Part shown: in pieces, positions 17,130-26,480 of the stretch
Layout: each line of letters begins with the position of its first letter
Position numbering within the stretch: position 1 is the first letter of the stretch
NCBI GenBank assembly: GCA_017478025.1
Contig: JAFVGZ010000014.1
Span: 62,001-126,000, forward strand
Direction: 5' to 3'
DNA length: 64,000 bases
Source of the DNA: Prevotella sp.
GTDB lineage: Bacteria; Bacteroidota; Bacteroidia; Bacteroidales; Bacteroidaceae
Translations under genes and position numbers: made by a program
Notes under the pieces: model-generated
The model's database searches: none
Told to the model about the DNA's origin: nothing
Seen by the model: only the letters and a program-made list of their open reading frames with translations

Positions 17130-17330
17130 AGAGGGAGGGGAATTAAGAATTAAGAATGCAAAATGCAAAATGCAGAATTAAGTGAAGAGTTAAGAGTGAA
17201 GAGTGAAGAATTAGCCCCACCCCGACCCTCCCCTGAAGGAGAGGGAGGAGGGGATGAGGGAAAATGTCAATGGTCAATGATCAATGGTCAATGGTCAATG
17301 GTCAATGGTCAATGGTCAATGGTGAAGAAT
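17130..17330. repeat. Intergenic repeats, with 'ggtcaat' tandem
   Basis: Contains 'gaattaagaattaagaatgcaaaatgc', 'gaagagt' units, a G/C-rich block, and about eight head-to-tail copies of a 7-bp 'ggtcaat' unit (17266-17322, one variant 'gatcaat'). The 7-bp tandem could be length-variable between strains. No gene between 17099 and 17372. Confidence 0.85.
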
Positions 17331-17372
17331 TAGCCCGCCTCCTCCCTCTATCTCCTTCTAACTCCTAAACAA

Positions 17373-17966
17373 ATGCGCAATTTGAATAATATGCCAAAAG
17401 GACCAGCAACAGAGAAGATCATTATGGGTATAGACCCCGGCACCAATGTGATGGGCTACGGGGTCATACGTTGCGTTGGCCAAAAGGCGAGCATGGTGGC
17501 GATGGGTGTCATCGATATGCACAAGGAGAATGACCCCTACCTGAAGCTGGGACATATCTTTGAGCGTGTCACAGGTATCATCGACTCATACCTGCCCGAC
17601 GAGATTGCCATCGAAGCCCCTTTCTTTGGCAAGAACGTGCAGTCTATGCTGAAGCTCGGACGGGCACAGGGTGTCGCCATTGCCGCAGCCATACATCATA
17701 GCATCCCGATTCATGAGTATGCCCCTATGAAGATCAAGATGGCGCTGACCGGTGTGGGCTCTGCCTCAAAGGAGCAAGTGGCGGGAATGCTGCAACGCAT
17801 ACTCCATATCTCTGCCGACGAGATGCCGAAGTATATGGACGCCACCGACGCTCTCGCCGCAGCGTACTGCCATTTCATACAGATCAGCTCGCCGGTAAGC
17901 CAAAGCAAAGCCTACTCAGGATGGAAGGATTTCATAAACAAGAACAAAGAGCGAGTAAAGAAATAA
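17373..17966 (+). CDS. ruvC: Holliday-junction endonuclease RuvC
   Basis: 197 residues. Cuts Holliday junctions as a dimer together with RuvAB. The acidic catalytic residues are visible: Asp in [12 protein letters not shown] (about 23), Glu in IEAPFFGKN (about 82), and the Asp pair in [12 protein letters not shown] (about 152-155). ATG 17373 is used; ATG 17391 gives a start closer to many homologues. Followed 6 bp later by the ABC ATPase gene, so likely co-transcribed. Confidence 0.96.
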   Translation: MRNLNNMPKGPATEKIIMGIDPGTNVMGYGVIRCVGQKASMVAMGVIDMHKENDPYLKLGHIFERVTGIIDSYLPDEIAIEAPFFGKNVQSMLKLGRAQGVAIAAAIHHSIPIHEYAPMKIKMALTGVGSASKEQVAGMLQRILHISADEMPKYMDATDALAAAYCHFIQISSPVSQSKAYSGWKDFINKNKERVKK

Positions 17967-17972
17967 AAGAAC

Positions 17973-19457
17973 ATGATTATATCAGTACATAACGGAGTGG
18001 CCCGTATGCCTGAGTGGAGGCTGGCTGAACCTGTCAACTTTGAGCTTGATGACAATGAGCACATCGCCATCGTAGGTCCCAACGGCAGCGGAAAGACACT
18101 ATTGGTAGATATCCTGACCAGTTCGCACCCATTGCTGATGCAGAATGTGGCGTATGACTTCAGCCCAAAGACCTCACACCTGGCATCAGCCAACATAAAG
18201 TATATCACATTCCGCGACACGTACGGAGGCGACAATGACCGCACGTACTATCTGCAGCAGAGGTGGAACCAGATGGAGATAGACGACAGCACGCCCACTG
18301 TGGGCAAGCTGCTGGGCGAGGCATACAGCATGACGGGAGACGACACCGAGGAACGCAGGCTGTTCAGGGAGCATCTGTATGACATCTTCAACCTGCGATA
18401 CCTACTGGATAAATACATCATTCTGCTGTCATCAGGCGAGCTGAGGAAGTTCATGCTGTGCCGCACGTTGATGTGTGACCCGCGCGTGCTCATCATGGAC
18501 AATCCCTTCATAGGCCTGGACAAGGAGACACGCGAGCAGTTGAAGGAGGTAATGAGAAAGGTAAGCAGCGAGCGAAACCTGCAGATAATCCTTGTTTTGG
18601 CAAAGAACAGCGACATACCCGACTTCATAACCCATGTGGTGCCGGTGAAAGATATGGTGGTGCAGCCCAAGGTGACGTACGAGGAGTACATGCGCTCCAT
18701 TGAGGGTATATGCTATTCTGACCCCGCCCTCTATGGCGCCCTGGACAAGGAGATACAGGCCCTGCCCTATCATGACGATGACTATGACACCAACGAGGTG
18801 GTGCGTATGAACAAGGTGAGCATACGCTATGGCGAGCGTACCATACTGAAGGACCTCGACTGGACCGTGCACAACAGCGAGCACTGGGCGCTGTCGGGGC
18901 AGAACGGCTCGGGAAAGTCAACGCTTCTGAGCCTCGTCTGTGCCGACAACCCGCAGAGCTACGCGTGCGACATCGTGCTCTTTGACCGTCAGCGAGGACA
19001 CGGCGAGAGCATCTGGGACATCAAGAAGCACATCGGATATGTCTCACCTGAGCTGCATCGCTCATACAACCGCGACATGCCGGCGATACGCATCGTGGCA
19101 AGCGGACTGAAAGACTCCGTGGGGCTGTATGTGAAACCGTCGGAAAAGGATTACGATATCTGCCGAAAGTGGATGCATATCTTCGGCATAGAGGACCTTG
19201 CGGAGCGCACATTCCTCAAGCTCTCAAGCGGCGAGCAGCGCATGGTATTGTTGGCACGTGCCTTCGTCAAGGACCCAGAACTGCTGATACTTGACGAACC
19301 CCTGCACGGACTGGACGAGAAACGGGGAGAGCTGGTAAAGAGCATCATTGACTCCTTCTGTCAGCGACGCAACAAGACACTCATCATGGTGACGCACTAT
19401 CAGGAGAATCTGCCCAAGTGCATCACCCACAACATCTACCTCACGAGGCATACGTAG
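17973..19457 (+). CDS. Tandem ABC ATPase, ModF-like
   Basis: 494 residues with two ABC nucleotide-binding domains and no membrane spans. Domain 1: Walker A GPNGSGKT (about 33), signature LSSGE (about 150), Walker B LIMDNPFIGLD (about 172). Domain 2: Walker A GQNGSGKS (about 310), signature LSSGEQ, Walker B LLILDEPLHGLD. The layout is that of E. coli ModF, whose role is unclear. In domain 1 the catalytic Glu after Walker B is replaced by Asn, so that site probably binds but hydrolyses ATP poorly. The 3' end overlaps the convergent TIGR02757 gene by 17 bp. Confidence 0.88.
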   Translation: MIISVHNGVARMPEWRLAEPVNFELDDNEHIAIVGPNGSGKTLLVDILTSSHPLLMQNVAYDFSPKTSHLASANIKYITFRDTYGGDNDRTYYLQQRWNQMEIDDSTPTVGKLLGEAYSMTGDDTEERRLFREHLYDIFNLRYLLDKYIILLSSGELRKFMLCRTLMCDPRVLIMDNPFIGLDKETREQLKEVMRKVSSERNLQIILVLAKNSDIPDFITHVVPVKDMVVQPKVTYEEYMRSIEGICYSDPALYGALDKEIQALPYHDDDYDTNEVVRMNKVSIRYGERTILKDLDWTVHNSEHWALSGQNGSGKSTLLSLVCADNPQSYACDIVLFDRQRGHGESIWDIKKHIGYVSPELHRSYNRDMPAIRIVASGLKDSVGLYVKPSEKDYDICRKWMHIFGIEDLAERTFLKLSSGEQRMVLLARAFVKDPELLILDEPLHGLDEKRGELVKSIIDSFCQRRNKTLIMVTHYQENLPKCITHNIYLTRHT

Positions 19458-20310
19458 TGTCAACGCCGTATCCGAAGAGGGCGAAGTCACCCTTCAGTGG
19501 GTCATCGGGGAACATCTCGCGCAGCCTGTCGGTCAGTTTTATCGCAGCCGCCATAGTGGTGGATTTACTGTGAATCAAGCCCAGTCGGTTGGCCTCTTGC
19601 ACCACGTGAGTATCCATCGGCATTATCAATGTGCGGCGATCTATGATGTCGCTCCACAGCCCAAGATCCACAGGTGAGCCATCGCGCACCATCCATCTGA
19701 GGAACATGCAGAGGCGCTTGCAGCTGGACTGAGCATTCTTTGGCACCACGCCGCTTGAGCCGTGAGCAGCAAACCATGAGGTGAGACTTACTATAGCATC
19801 AAGACAAGTGATGCTCTTATCGCGCTCCGTCAGCCATGACAAACGGCTTTCCGGGTCATCCGGAACGCCTGATTCCTCTCCATTCCCTTCACGGGAAGAT
19901 TGGCGAGAGGTTTCATCCCTCATCTCTCTTCCCTCATCCAAGGACATAACAAAAGCCTTCATGCTGCCATATTGCCACACCATCAGGGCCAGCGCATCCA
20001 GGAACGCGCGCATCATGCGGTTGCTGTAAAGGCGGTAATAGCAGCTGTCATCATCGGGAAAAGCCCGCTGATAGTCGCCTCGCAACAGCCAGCCCGTGAT
20101 GTCTCCCCCACTACACTCAAGCACATACCGTATCTTAGGCAGAAACTGCGCCCTGCTGCCATAGCTCAGCGCAGACGCAATAAACGCAAGGAGTTCCTTG
20201 TTGGCATCCCCCTCCACCTGGTGCATAAACCAAGACGGGTCGCCATCAAGGAACTCCTTTTTCTCATATTTACAGGCCAAAGCCCTCAGTTGCTCTTCCA
20301 AATTACTCAT
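19441..20310 (-). CDS. TIGR02757 (DUF2400) family protein
   Basis: 289 residues from the ATG at 20310 (an upstream in-frame ATG at 20331 is less likely). Matches the TIGR02757 family: LLAFIASALSYGSRAQFLPKI, then SSCKRLCMFLRWMVR, then LIMPMDTHVVQEANRLGL and a C-terminal FALFGYGVD. The segment LCMFLRWMVR...MPMDTHV recalls the HhH/endonuclease III fold, so a nucleic-acid role is suspected. About 40 residues between 19830 and 19945 (DEGREMRDETSRQ to TERDKS) look like an inserted repeat and are unlikely to be core fold. Confidence 0.85.
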   Translation of the reverse strand: MSNLEEQLRALACKYEKKEFLDGDPSWFMHQVEGDANKELLAFIASALSYGSRAQFLPKIRYVLECSGGDITGWLLRGDYQRAFPDDDSCYYRLYSNRMMRAFLDALALMVWQYGSMKAFVMSLDEGREMRDETSRQSSREGNGEESGVPDDPESRLSWLTERDKSITCLDAIVSLTSWFAAHGSSGVVPKNAQSSCKRLCMFLRWMVRDGSPVDLGLWSDIIDRRTLIMPMDTHVVQEANRLGLIHSKSTTMAAAIKLTDRLREMFPDDPLKGDFALFGYGVDTTYAS

Positions 20311-20712
20311 TCTGTAAAAACATATTATCAAGCTTCACTATCTCAAACCCTTGCGAAGAAAGTGGCTACCTCTCCTGCAAATTTACTGCTTTTCCCCGAC
20401 ATCTCAAAACATCAACTGCATATTTAATCTATTTTCATACAATACTGTGCCTGCCCCCGATTTTACAAAATGACAGTTTTTTAACAAAAAATGAGCTAAA
20501 CGACTTTTTGCCTTACGTGTGCAGCACGCATACATTTAGCTCACAAACTATTTATCATCTTTGCCCACAACATGCTTTGGCAATCCTACCCGACACTCAG
20601 GCGGGTGGTAATCATAGGGTCTATAATACAATTCTTATTATGCATTAAAGCCGGTCTAAGCATTTTATATGTCACAAAGAACACAAGTATATGCAATTTT
20701 TGTTGCTATTAT
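20311..20712. other. Gene-free AT-rich interval
   Basis: About 400 bp between the divergent TIGR02757 and TetR genes. Nothing coding is seen. It should hold the TIGR02757 promoter on the minus strand, though no good TAnnTTTG box stands out, and the left part of the TetR control region. Confidence 0.5.
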
Positions 20713-20743
20713 TTTGCAATATAACAAATAATTTGTATCTTTG
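20713..20743 (+). promoter_or_regulatory. Promoter of TetR gene
   Basis: TTTG at 20713-20716 and TATCTTTG at 20736-20743 with a 19-bp gap: full consensus match, 44 bp before the ATG. Confidence 0.7.
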
Positions 20744-20787
20744 CAGCAGATTTATCGAAAACAAAATATTATGGAGTTATTAATAAT

Positions 20788-21576
20788 ATGAGCACAAAAG
20801 AACCAGGAATCAACCAGAGCAGAAGTGCGAAGGAGGAAGAGGGCGTAGCCAATTCTCCATGTAATGAAGAAAGTTCCCAACGCAGACAGAGAAGAACGAA
20901 AGGTGATATTGAAGCCGCGATTAATCAGGCTGCAGAGAAGCTGATATGCGAGAAAGGCTTCTCTAACACTTTGGTTACGGATATTATCAGGGAGGCTGGG
21001 ATAGAGCCGACAGTATTCTATAAACGCTACAAAAACATTGATGAGTTCTATGCAGAATTTGTCAAGAGGCACGATTTTTGGTTTAGCAACGTAATCAAAG
21101 AGGCGATGCCCGGCAAGGACATGATGGACGATGTATATAATATGCTTAGTTCATTGTTGACAGAGCTGAATGGCAAGTCCTTAATGTTAGAGCTGCTCAG
21201 ATGGGAGGTGACGGAAGGCAACGAGATTACCAATCACACATCGCAGTTGCGGGAACAGCACACTCTGCCCTTGGCAGGCAAATACCTTAGCCATTACTTT
21301 GGCACAGACGTGGATATCGTCGCATGGTCATCACTGTTGATTAGCGGCATATACTATCTTTGCCTACATAAGGACAGAGCTGAATTTTGCGGAATAGACA
21401 TAAACAACCCCAAGCACGTGGAGAGGGTAAAGAATGCCCTCAGGGTAATTGTAGATCAGCTCCGCTGGTTGATGGAGAAACAATCAGAGAAGCAACGCAT
21501 AGCAGAGAAGTTACGACTTTGCGGAGTTGACGAAGATGTTATAAGTAAATGTCTGTATGACAGACCTGAGTCATAA
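20788..21576 (+). CDS. TetR/AcrR-family transcriptional regulator
   Basis: 262 residues. The DNA-binding region is RRTKGDIEAAINQAAEKL then GFSNTLVTDIIREAGIEPTVFYKRYKN, a typical TetR helix-turn-helix. It is preceded by an unusual ~37-residue extension containing RSAKEEEGVANS, which matches repeats in other genes of this window (51141, 52832). The C-terminal ligand domain is diverged. The next genes (Sel1 and lipocalin-like) follow in the same direction and might be its targets; the 29-bp gap to the Sel1 gene suggests a shared transcript. Confidence 0.88.
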   Translation: MSTKEPGINQSRSAKEEEGVANSPCNEESSQRRQRRTKGDIEAAINQAAEKLICEKGFSNTLVTDIIREAGIEPTVFYKRYKNIDEFYAEFVKRHDFWFSNVIKEAMPGKDMMDDVYNMLSSLLTELNGKSLMLELLRWEVTEGNEITNHTSQLREQHTLPLAGKYLSHYFGTDVDIVAWSSLLISGIYYLCLHKDRAEFCGIDINNPKHVERVKNALRVIVDQLRWLMEKQSEKQRIAEKLRLCGVDEDVISKCLYDRPES

Positions 21577-21605
21577 TCATTGTTAACGAATAGCTATATT
21601 ACGGA

Positions 21606-22769
21606 ATGAAAACAAAGAATTTTACAAACCCACTGCCTCACGCATGCATAACTATTCTAATGATGTTCTGTTGTGTTGTGCCCGTGAATGCCCAACGAGC
21701 ACATTATACGGAAGATCATGCGCGGCATGCCGAAGGAGTGTTGCGTGGCATATTCTTCGACTACAGCAAAGAAAAGGCCGTCACCATTCTGCATGAGACT
21801 GCAGAACAAGACAGCGTGCCATACGCTATGAATGCACTCGGCCAGATGTATCTCAAGGGGAAAGGCGTGAAGAAGAACATGAAAGAGGCTTTGCACTGGC
21901 TGGAAGAAGCAGGGAAACATGGCTTTATGGATGCATATCACGACATCGGGGCAGTATATAAGGACGGGAGGTCTGGCATCAAGCAGGATTACTCCAAGGC
22001 CTATGAGGCATTCCTTGAAGGAGCAAGGCTTGGCTCCAGAAAATGCTGCTACGATACGGGCTTTATGCTATACAAAGGCTTGGGATGTGAACAGAGCTAC
22101 ACTAAGGCAATGGAACTATTTGAGATTGCCGCAAAGATGGGGCATAGTGGGGCGATGTATATGTTGGGACTATGCTACAGAAACGGATATGGCACGGAAC
22201 AGAATGAGGAAAAAGGCATAGAATTGCTCAACAAAGCAGCAAGAAGAGGATTTAAGGCGGCAAGAATAGAATTAGCACGTCGTAAGCCTGAAAATTATTT
22301 ACGCAAGACACAGGCCGAAGCTATTGATAGTGGATGTTCCCCTTTAAGCATGTCCGAAATTAATGACAGTCACAATGATACTACCATATTTAACGGCAAA
22401 TATGAAGGTCAGCTTGTCGTATATGATTGGAGCGGGAAATATATACTGCAGGAAAAAACCGTAAAAGTGTCTGTGAACAGAAGCAGCAATGAAGTAACGG
22501 GGAATATCTCTATCGGACACGACGACATTCCTTTTTATGCAGACATCATGGATGATGGTATGCTTAAGTTCAGGGACAGCTATGCTAACCTAAAAGAACG
22601 GTACACAAGGAAAGGCAAGGTAAGGTACAGGTTGAACTACGCAAAACTGGGCATTTGCAAAGATGGGATTATAGGTGAATTGTCTGTATATTCACTAAAC
22701 CACCGGGAACCGGAAAAGCCGATGCATATACAACTATACAGAAGTGACAGATTAAACAGAAAAATGTGA
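21606..22769 (+). CDS. Exported Sel1-repeat (TPR-like) protein
   Basis: 387 residues. An N-terminal signal peptide (CITILMMFCCVVPVNAQ) is followed by about four Sel1-like repeats (AMNALGQMYLKGKGVKKNMKEA, AYHDIGAVYKDGR..., GAMYMLGLCYRNGYGTEQNEEKGIEL are copies of the motif). The last ~130 residues form a separate beta-rich domain (GQLVVYDWSGKYI, VTGNISIGHDDIPFYADI). Sel1 repeats usually hold protein partners; the partner here is unknown. Likely periplasmic. Confidence 0.85.
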   Translation: MKTKNFTNPLPHACITILMMFCCVVPVNAQRAHYTEDHARHAEGVLRGIFFDYSKEKAVTILHETAEQDSVPYAMNALGQMYLKGKGVKKNMKEALHWLEEAGKHGFMDAYHDIGAVYKDGRSGIKQDYSKAYEAFLEGARLGSRKCCYDTGFMLYKGLGCEQSYTKAMELFEIAAKMGHSGAMYMLGLCYRNGYGTEQNEEKGIELLNKAARRGFKAARIELARRKPENYLRKTQAEAIDSGCSPLSMSEINDSHNDTTIFNGKYEGQLVVYDWSGKYILQEKTVKVSVNRSSNEVTGNISIGHDDIPFYADIMDDGMLKFRDSYANLKERYTRKGKVRYRLNYAKLGICKDGIIGELSVYSLNHREPEKPMHIQLYRSDRLNRKM

Positions 22770-22809
22770 TTGTAAAAGCACTATAAACAAATAACCAAAA
22801 AGAAAAACT

Positions 22810-23388
22810 ATGAATACCTTTTTTATTTCCAACTATTCCAAACGTATTATAACTCTTACTGTTCTCTTTGTGTTTTCTCTACATCTGACATTTGCACAGC
22901 AATTGGTGGGCAAATGGAAATGTGCGGAGGAGACGCTGAAAGAAATGGAATTCAACTTCACTAAGGTAAAAAGCAAGTGCACATTCAAGAAGGATGGCAC
23001 ATTTACTCTCGTCCTCAAGGGATACAGTATGAAAGGTGTATATACTCCGTACCGTTATATGTCAGCAGAAGCAAAAGGCAAATTCATTCTGAACGGCAAT
23101 ACCATCACATCGACAATAGACGCCAAAGACATTGAAGTGGGCGTAGGGACGGACATGGAAGACCCTGCACGGGATGAAAGCATCATGGACAAGAGAGATG
23201 TAACAGGCAACCGTGCGGAATGGAGTTACGCCAACAGAAGATATGAGACTGAATTTTTTAATGGCAAAGTGCAGGAACAGACTATCAAAGAGAAAATCAT
23301 AGAATTATGGACTTGGAATGAACAGCCCGTTTCGCCTAATGGAAGTGACGGTATAACCATAGGGGATATGATAATGCTGAGAAAATAG
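22810..23388 (+). CDS. Exported lipocalin-like protein
   Basis: 192 residues with a signal peptide ending at FAQQ. The mature part starts LVGKWKCAEE and has the strand order of the lipocalin-like domain seen in many Bacteroidota proteins (KSKCTFKKDGTFTLVLKG, GKFILNGNTITSTI). Its ligand is unknown. 40 bp after the Sel1 gene, so probably in the same operon. Confidence 0.75.
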   Translation: MNTFFISNYSKRIITLTVLFVFSLHLTFAQQLVGKWKCAEETLKEMEFNFTKVKSKCTFKKDGTFTLVLKGYSMKGVYTPYRYMSAEAKGKFILNGNTITSTIDAKDIEVGVGTDMEDPARDESIMDKRDVTGNRAEWSYANRRYETEFFNGKVQEQTIKEKIIELWTWNEQPVSPNGSDGITIGDMIMLRK

Positions 23389-23390
23389 CG

Positions 23391-23666
23391 TTAGTTTAGG
23401 CATCGTTGTTTCACACCTTTGGATAAGTCTATCATTTTGCTGACGTCAGCAAAATGGTAGGCAACCGACCGCCCTGCATTGTTGCAGGCATCCTTGGCTT
23501 TGTCTATGACATTGTTAATGTTGCGCCATTGCTGGTATCCCAAAAGGGTGCTTACTTCCCTTGCGCTCCAACATTCGGTATTGTCTATCATGCAAACAGC
23601 AAATACAAATTCCTCAAAATTTATTTGCGATGAAAACACAATTTCCTCATAATTTATTTGCAGCAA
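23391..23666 (-). pseudogene. dinD-like gene remnant
   Basis: Residues ~30-85 (ECWSAREVSTLLGYQQW, then VIDKAKDACNNAGRSVAYHF and VSKMIDLSKG) match the N-terminal part of DNA-damage-inducible protein D. Full DinD proteins are about 270-290 residues; here the frame stops after ~55 matching residues. The preceding 28 residues are translations of a repeated sequence ('caatttcctcaaaatttatttgc' type, three copies in 23609-23691) and not a real N-terminus. So this is a fragment truncated on both sides. Confidence 0.75.
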
Positions 23667-23691
23667 AAGCGCAATTTCCTCAAAATCTTAA
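23609..23691. repeat. Three-copy 33-bp repeat beside the dinD remnant
   Basis: Units starting 'aaattcctcaaaatttatttgc', 'caatttcctcataatttatttgc' and 'caatttcctcaaaatcttaaa' are spaced about 33 bp apart, separated by purine-rich 'gatgaaaaca' and 'agcaaaagcg' links. Confidence 0.75.
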
Positions 23692-23702
23692 ACTGACAGC
23701 AT

Positions 23703-23748
23703 AAAAAAAACGGTCTGAAAGACCAACTCTGCTTTCAGACCGTTTTAT
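23703..23748. terminator. Bidirectional terminator between dinD remnant and uxaB
   Basis: AAAACGGTCTGAAAG pairs with CTTTCAGACCGTTTT around an 11-nt loop, with A-run on the left and T-run on the right, so it can stop uxaB transcripts (minus) and plus-strand readthrough. Confidence 0.85.
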
Positions 23749-23781
23749 ACTCGTAAAATAAATAACGTGCTATTCGATTTA

Positions 23782-25266
23782 TTACAGGATTGACTTCACT
23801 GTCTCAAGCATTCCCTTAGACTGGATGTCATTGAGGAAGCCTACTACCATGTCGGTGAGTCCAGGAATCTTGTTCAGGTCGCCGTGCTCGCCCCAAATCC
23901 AGTCAGCAGCGAGGACACCCTCTGCAACTTTCTGAGTGTCGCCTGTAGCCCACAGGTCCTTCAGCAGGTCCATGATCTTCTGATCGTCATTAGGCTGAAT
24001 AGGTGCACCGTCTGCGCGTGTGCCGCCCTTGTAGTAGGTGATGATGGCAGCGAGACCGAGTACGAGACCCTTTGGCAGCTCGCCCTTGCGCTCCAGATAT
24101 ACCTTCACTCCTGGCAAATCGCGTGCCTGGAACTTCGGGAAGGAGTTGAGCATGATGGATGTAACCTGATGGTCAACGTATGGGTTGTCGAAACGCTCCA
24201 GCACGTCAGCAGCAAACTTCTGCAGCTCCTCCATTGGGAGGTTAAGAGTCTGCATCAGCTCATCATACTGTACCTTCTTGATATACTTGCCTACTACCTC
24301 ATCGTGCAGGGCATCGCGAACGATGTTGATGCCTGAGAGATAAGCTACAGGAGAGAGAACTGTGTGCGGGCCGTTGAGCAGCGTCACCTTTCTCTCGTGG
24401 TATGGAGCCTCTGACTCTGCTATGAGCACGTGCAGGCCGGCCTGATCTGCAGGGAACTCAGCGCGCAGCTCCTCGCATGTCATATTCTCTGCCTTCTCAA
24501 TCACCCACAGGTGGAAAATCTCAGCCTGAACAACGAGGTTGTCCTTGTAGCCGATCTTGTTCTGGATCTCAACGATATCCTTGCGTGGGAAGCCAGGAAC
24601 GATACGGTCAACGAGAGTAGCGCAAACATAGTTGTACTTCTCAAACCACTCCTTGAAGCCTTCATAGTCAGCGCCGAAGTCATCCTTCCACAACTCAATG
24701 TACTTGCGGATGCAGTCCTTCAGGTGGTGACCGTTGAGGAATATCAGCTCACAAGGCATGATGATGAGACCCTTTGATGGGTCGCCATTGAATGTCTGAT
24801 AACGACGATAGAGCAGCTGCACGAGCTTGCCAGGGTAGCTTGATGCAGGAGCATCAGAGAGCTTGCATGCGGGATCAAATGCGATACCTGCCTCTGTGGT
24901 GTTAGAGATAACGAAACGAATCTCTGGCTGCTCAGCCAGCGACATGAACGCCCAGTTCTGAGCGTATGGGTCGAGGGCGCGGGAAATCACGTCGATACGA
25001 TCCAACTGGTTTACAGCCTCACCGTTCAGGCGGCCCTGCAGGTTTACGTGATAAAGGCAATCCTGACCATTGAGCCAAGGTACCATACCCTTGTCAATAG
25101 GCTGTACAACAACGACAGAACCGTTAAAGTTCGTCTTCGCATTCATGTTCCAGATAATCCAATCTACGAAAGCGCGCAAAAAGTTACCTTCACCAAACTG
25201 AATAATCTTCTCGGGGGCTGTGCTCTTAGGAGCAGTCAGCTTACTTAGGGATTTTAACTTTGTCAT
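23782..25266 (-). CDS. uxaB: Tagaturonate reductase
   Basis: 494 residues. Reduces D-tagaturonate with NADH to D-altronate, in galacturonate (pectin) breakdown. The mannitol-dehydrogenase-family N-terminus is clear (KIIQFGEGNFLRAFVDW), as are CATLVDRIVPGFPRKDI, EIFHLWVIE and the HTVLSPVAYLSG segment. Normal length. It is alone here: uxaA and uxaC are not next to it. Bracketed by terminators on both sides, so it is a single-gene unit. Confidence 0.92.
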   Translation of the reverse strand: MTKLKSLSKLTAPKSTAPEKIIQFGEGNFLRAFVDWIIWNMNAKTNFNGSVVVVQPIDKGMVPWLNGQDCLYHVNLQGRLNGEAVNQLDRIDVISRALDPYAQNWAFMSLAEQPEIRFVISNTTEAGIAFDPACKLSDAPASSYPGKLVQLLYRRYQTFNGDPSKGLIIMPCELIFLNGHHLKDCIRKYIELWKDDFGADYEGFKEWFEKYNYVCATLVDRIVPGFPRKDIVEIQNKIGYKDNLVVQAEIFHLWVIEKAENMTCEELRAEFPADQAGLHVLIAESEAPYHERKVTLLNGPHTVLSPVAYLSGINIVRDALHDEVVGKYIKKVQYDELMQTLNLPMEELQKFAADVLERFDNPYVDHQVTSIMLNSFPKFQARDLPGVKVYLERKGELPKGLVLGLAAIITYYKGGTRADGAPIQPNDDQKIMDLLKDLWATGDTQKVAEGVLAADWIWGEHGDLNKIPGLTDMVVGFLNDIQSKGMLETVKSIL

Positions 25267-25311
25267 TTTTATCTGTCAGATTAGTATTTAGATTTACATG
25301 TGATATGCTTG

Positions 25312-25319
25312 CAAAGTTA
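25312..25319 (-). promoter_or_regulatory. -7 element of uxaB promoter
   Basis: TAACTTTG on the minus strand, 46 bp upstream of the uxaB start. The -33 region overlaps the hisB terminator and has no exact TTTG. Confidence 0.5.
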
Positions 25320-25320
25320 G

Positions 25321-25361
25321 CAAAAAAAAGCGAAACAGAAACTATCTTTCTCTGTTTCGCT
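25321..25361 (-). terminator. Terminator of hisB
   Basis: AAGCGAAACAGA pairs with TCTGTTTCGCTT, followed on the minus strand by a run of T residues. It lies 22 bp past the hisB stop. Confidence 0.85.
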
Positions 25362-25382
25362 TGATAATTATCATTTTTTAAC

Positions 25383-26480
25383 TTACAAGGCTCCTTTGGT
25401 GGATGGTAATTGGTAGTGATAGATGTCTCTTTTGACCGCCATTCTGACTGCCCGGGCAAAGGCCTTGAATATGCCTTCTATCTTATGATGCTCATTCGTG
25501 CCCTCTGCTTTGATGTTCAGATTCATCTTTGAAGCATCAGAAACACTCTTGAAGAAATGCTGGAACATCTCTGTCGGCATTTCCCCTACTTTCTCTCTGT
25601 GGAACTCAGCATCCCATATCAGCCAGGGACGTCCACCGAAATCAAGTGCCACCTGGCACAGACAGTCATCCATAGGCAGGCAATAGCCGTAGCGCTCTAT
25701 GCCGCGCTTGTCGCCAAGAGCCTTCAGCAGGCACTCGCCAAGCACTATGCCCGTGTCCTCGATGGTATGATGCTCATCCACATCAAGGTCACCCTTGCAG
25801 CGCACATACAGGTCCATCATTCCGTGACGGCCTATCTGCTCCAGCATGTGATTGAAGAAACCGAGGCCGGTCTCAATGTCACACTGGCCTGTTCCGTCAA
25901 GATTCAAGCGCACGGTGATGTCTGTCTCCTTCGTAGTGCGGGTGATTTCCACTTCGCGTTCACCGGCAAAGAGGAACTCCGCAATGGTGTCCCACGATGT
26001 AGGGCCGTCAATTTTCAGGAAGTGACAGCCAAGATTCTTTGCCAGCATCTCATCGCTTTCACGGTCACCGATGACGTAAGAGCCTGCAAGGTCATACAGA
26101 GGCTCCTCTGTAAGGTCCTTGTTAAGATTTGACTTCTCTATGTATTCCTTCAGCATTCCCGTACCGGGCTTGCGGCAAGGATGGTTGTCGGCAGGGAAAT
26201 GACGGTCTATCAGGATATTATCAAACTCTATCCCCTCGCCTTTCAGCGTCTGAAGTATAAAGTTGTGGACAGGCCAGAAGGTGTCTTCAGGGAAAGATGA
26301 TGTCCCTAATCCATCCTGATTGCTTACCATCACGAACTCAAAATCCAGGTTCTTGCGGATAAAAGAGAGGTTACGGAACACGCCCTCAACAAACTCCAGC
26401 TTGCTGAAACTGTCTATCTGCTCGTCCTCTGGTTCCTTTATCAGGGTTCCGTCGCGGTCTATGAACAGTACCTTTTTCAT
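25383..26480 (-). CDS. hisB: Bifunctional histidinol-phosphatase / imidazoleglycerol-phosphate dehydratase
   Basis: 365 residues. Two fused steps of histidine synthesis: an N-terminal HAD phosphatase ([13 protein letters not shown], Asp nucleophile at about residue 7) and a C-terminal IGP dehydratase with the metal-binding histidine motifs ([38 protein letters not shown]). The length fits the E. coli-type bifunctional enzyme. No other his gene is adjacent. Its ATG overlaps the end of the upstream membrane-protein gene by 4 bp. Confidence 0.97.
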   Translation of the reverse strand: MKKVLFIDRDGTLIKEPEDEQIDSFSKLEFVEGVFRNLSFIRKNLDFEFVMVSNQDGLGTSSFPEDTFWPVHNFILQTLKGEGIEFDNILIDRHFPADNHPCRKPGTGMLKEYIEKSNLNKDLTEEPLYDLAGSYVIGDRESDEMLAKNLGCHFLKIDGPTSWDTIAEFLFAGEREVEITRTTKETDITVRLNLDGTGQCDIETGLGFFNHMLEQIGRHGMMDLYVRCKGDLDVDEHHTIEDTGIVLGECLLKALGDKRGIERYGYCLPMDDCLCQVALDFGGRPWLIWDAEFHREKVGEMPTEMFQHFFKSVSDASKMNLNIKAEGTNEHHKIEGIFKAFARAVRMAVKRDIYHYQLPSTKGAL

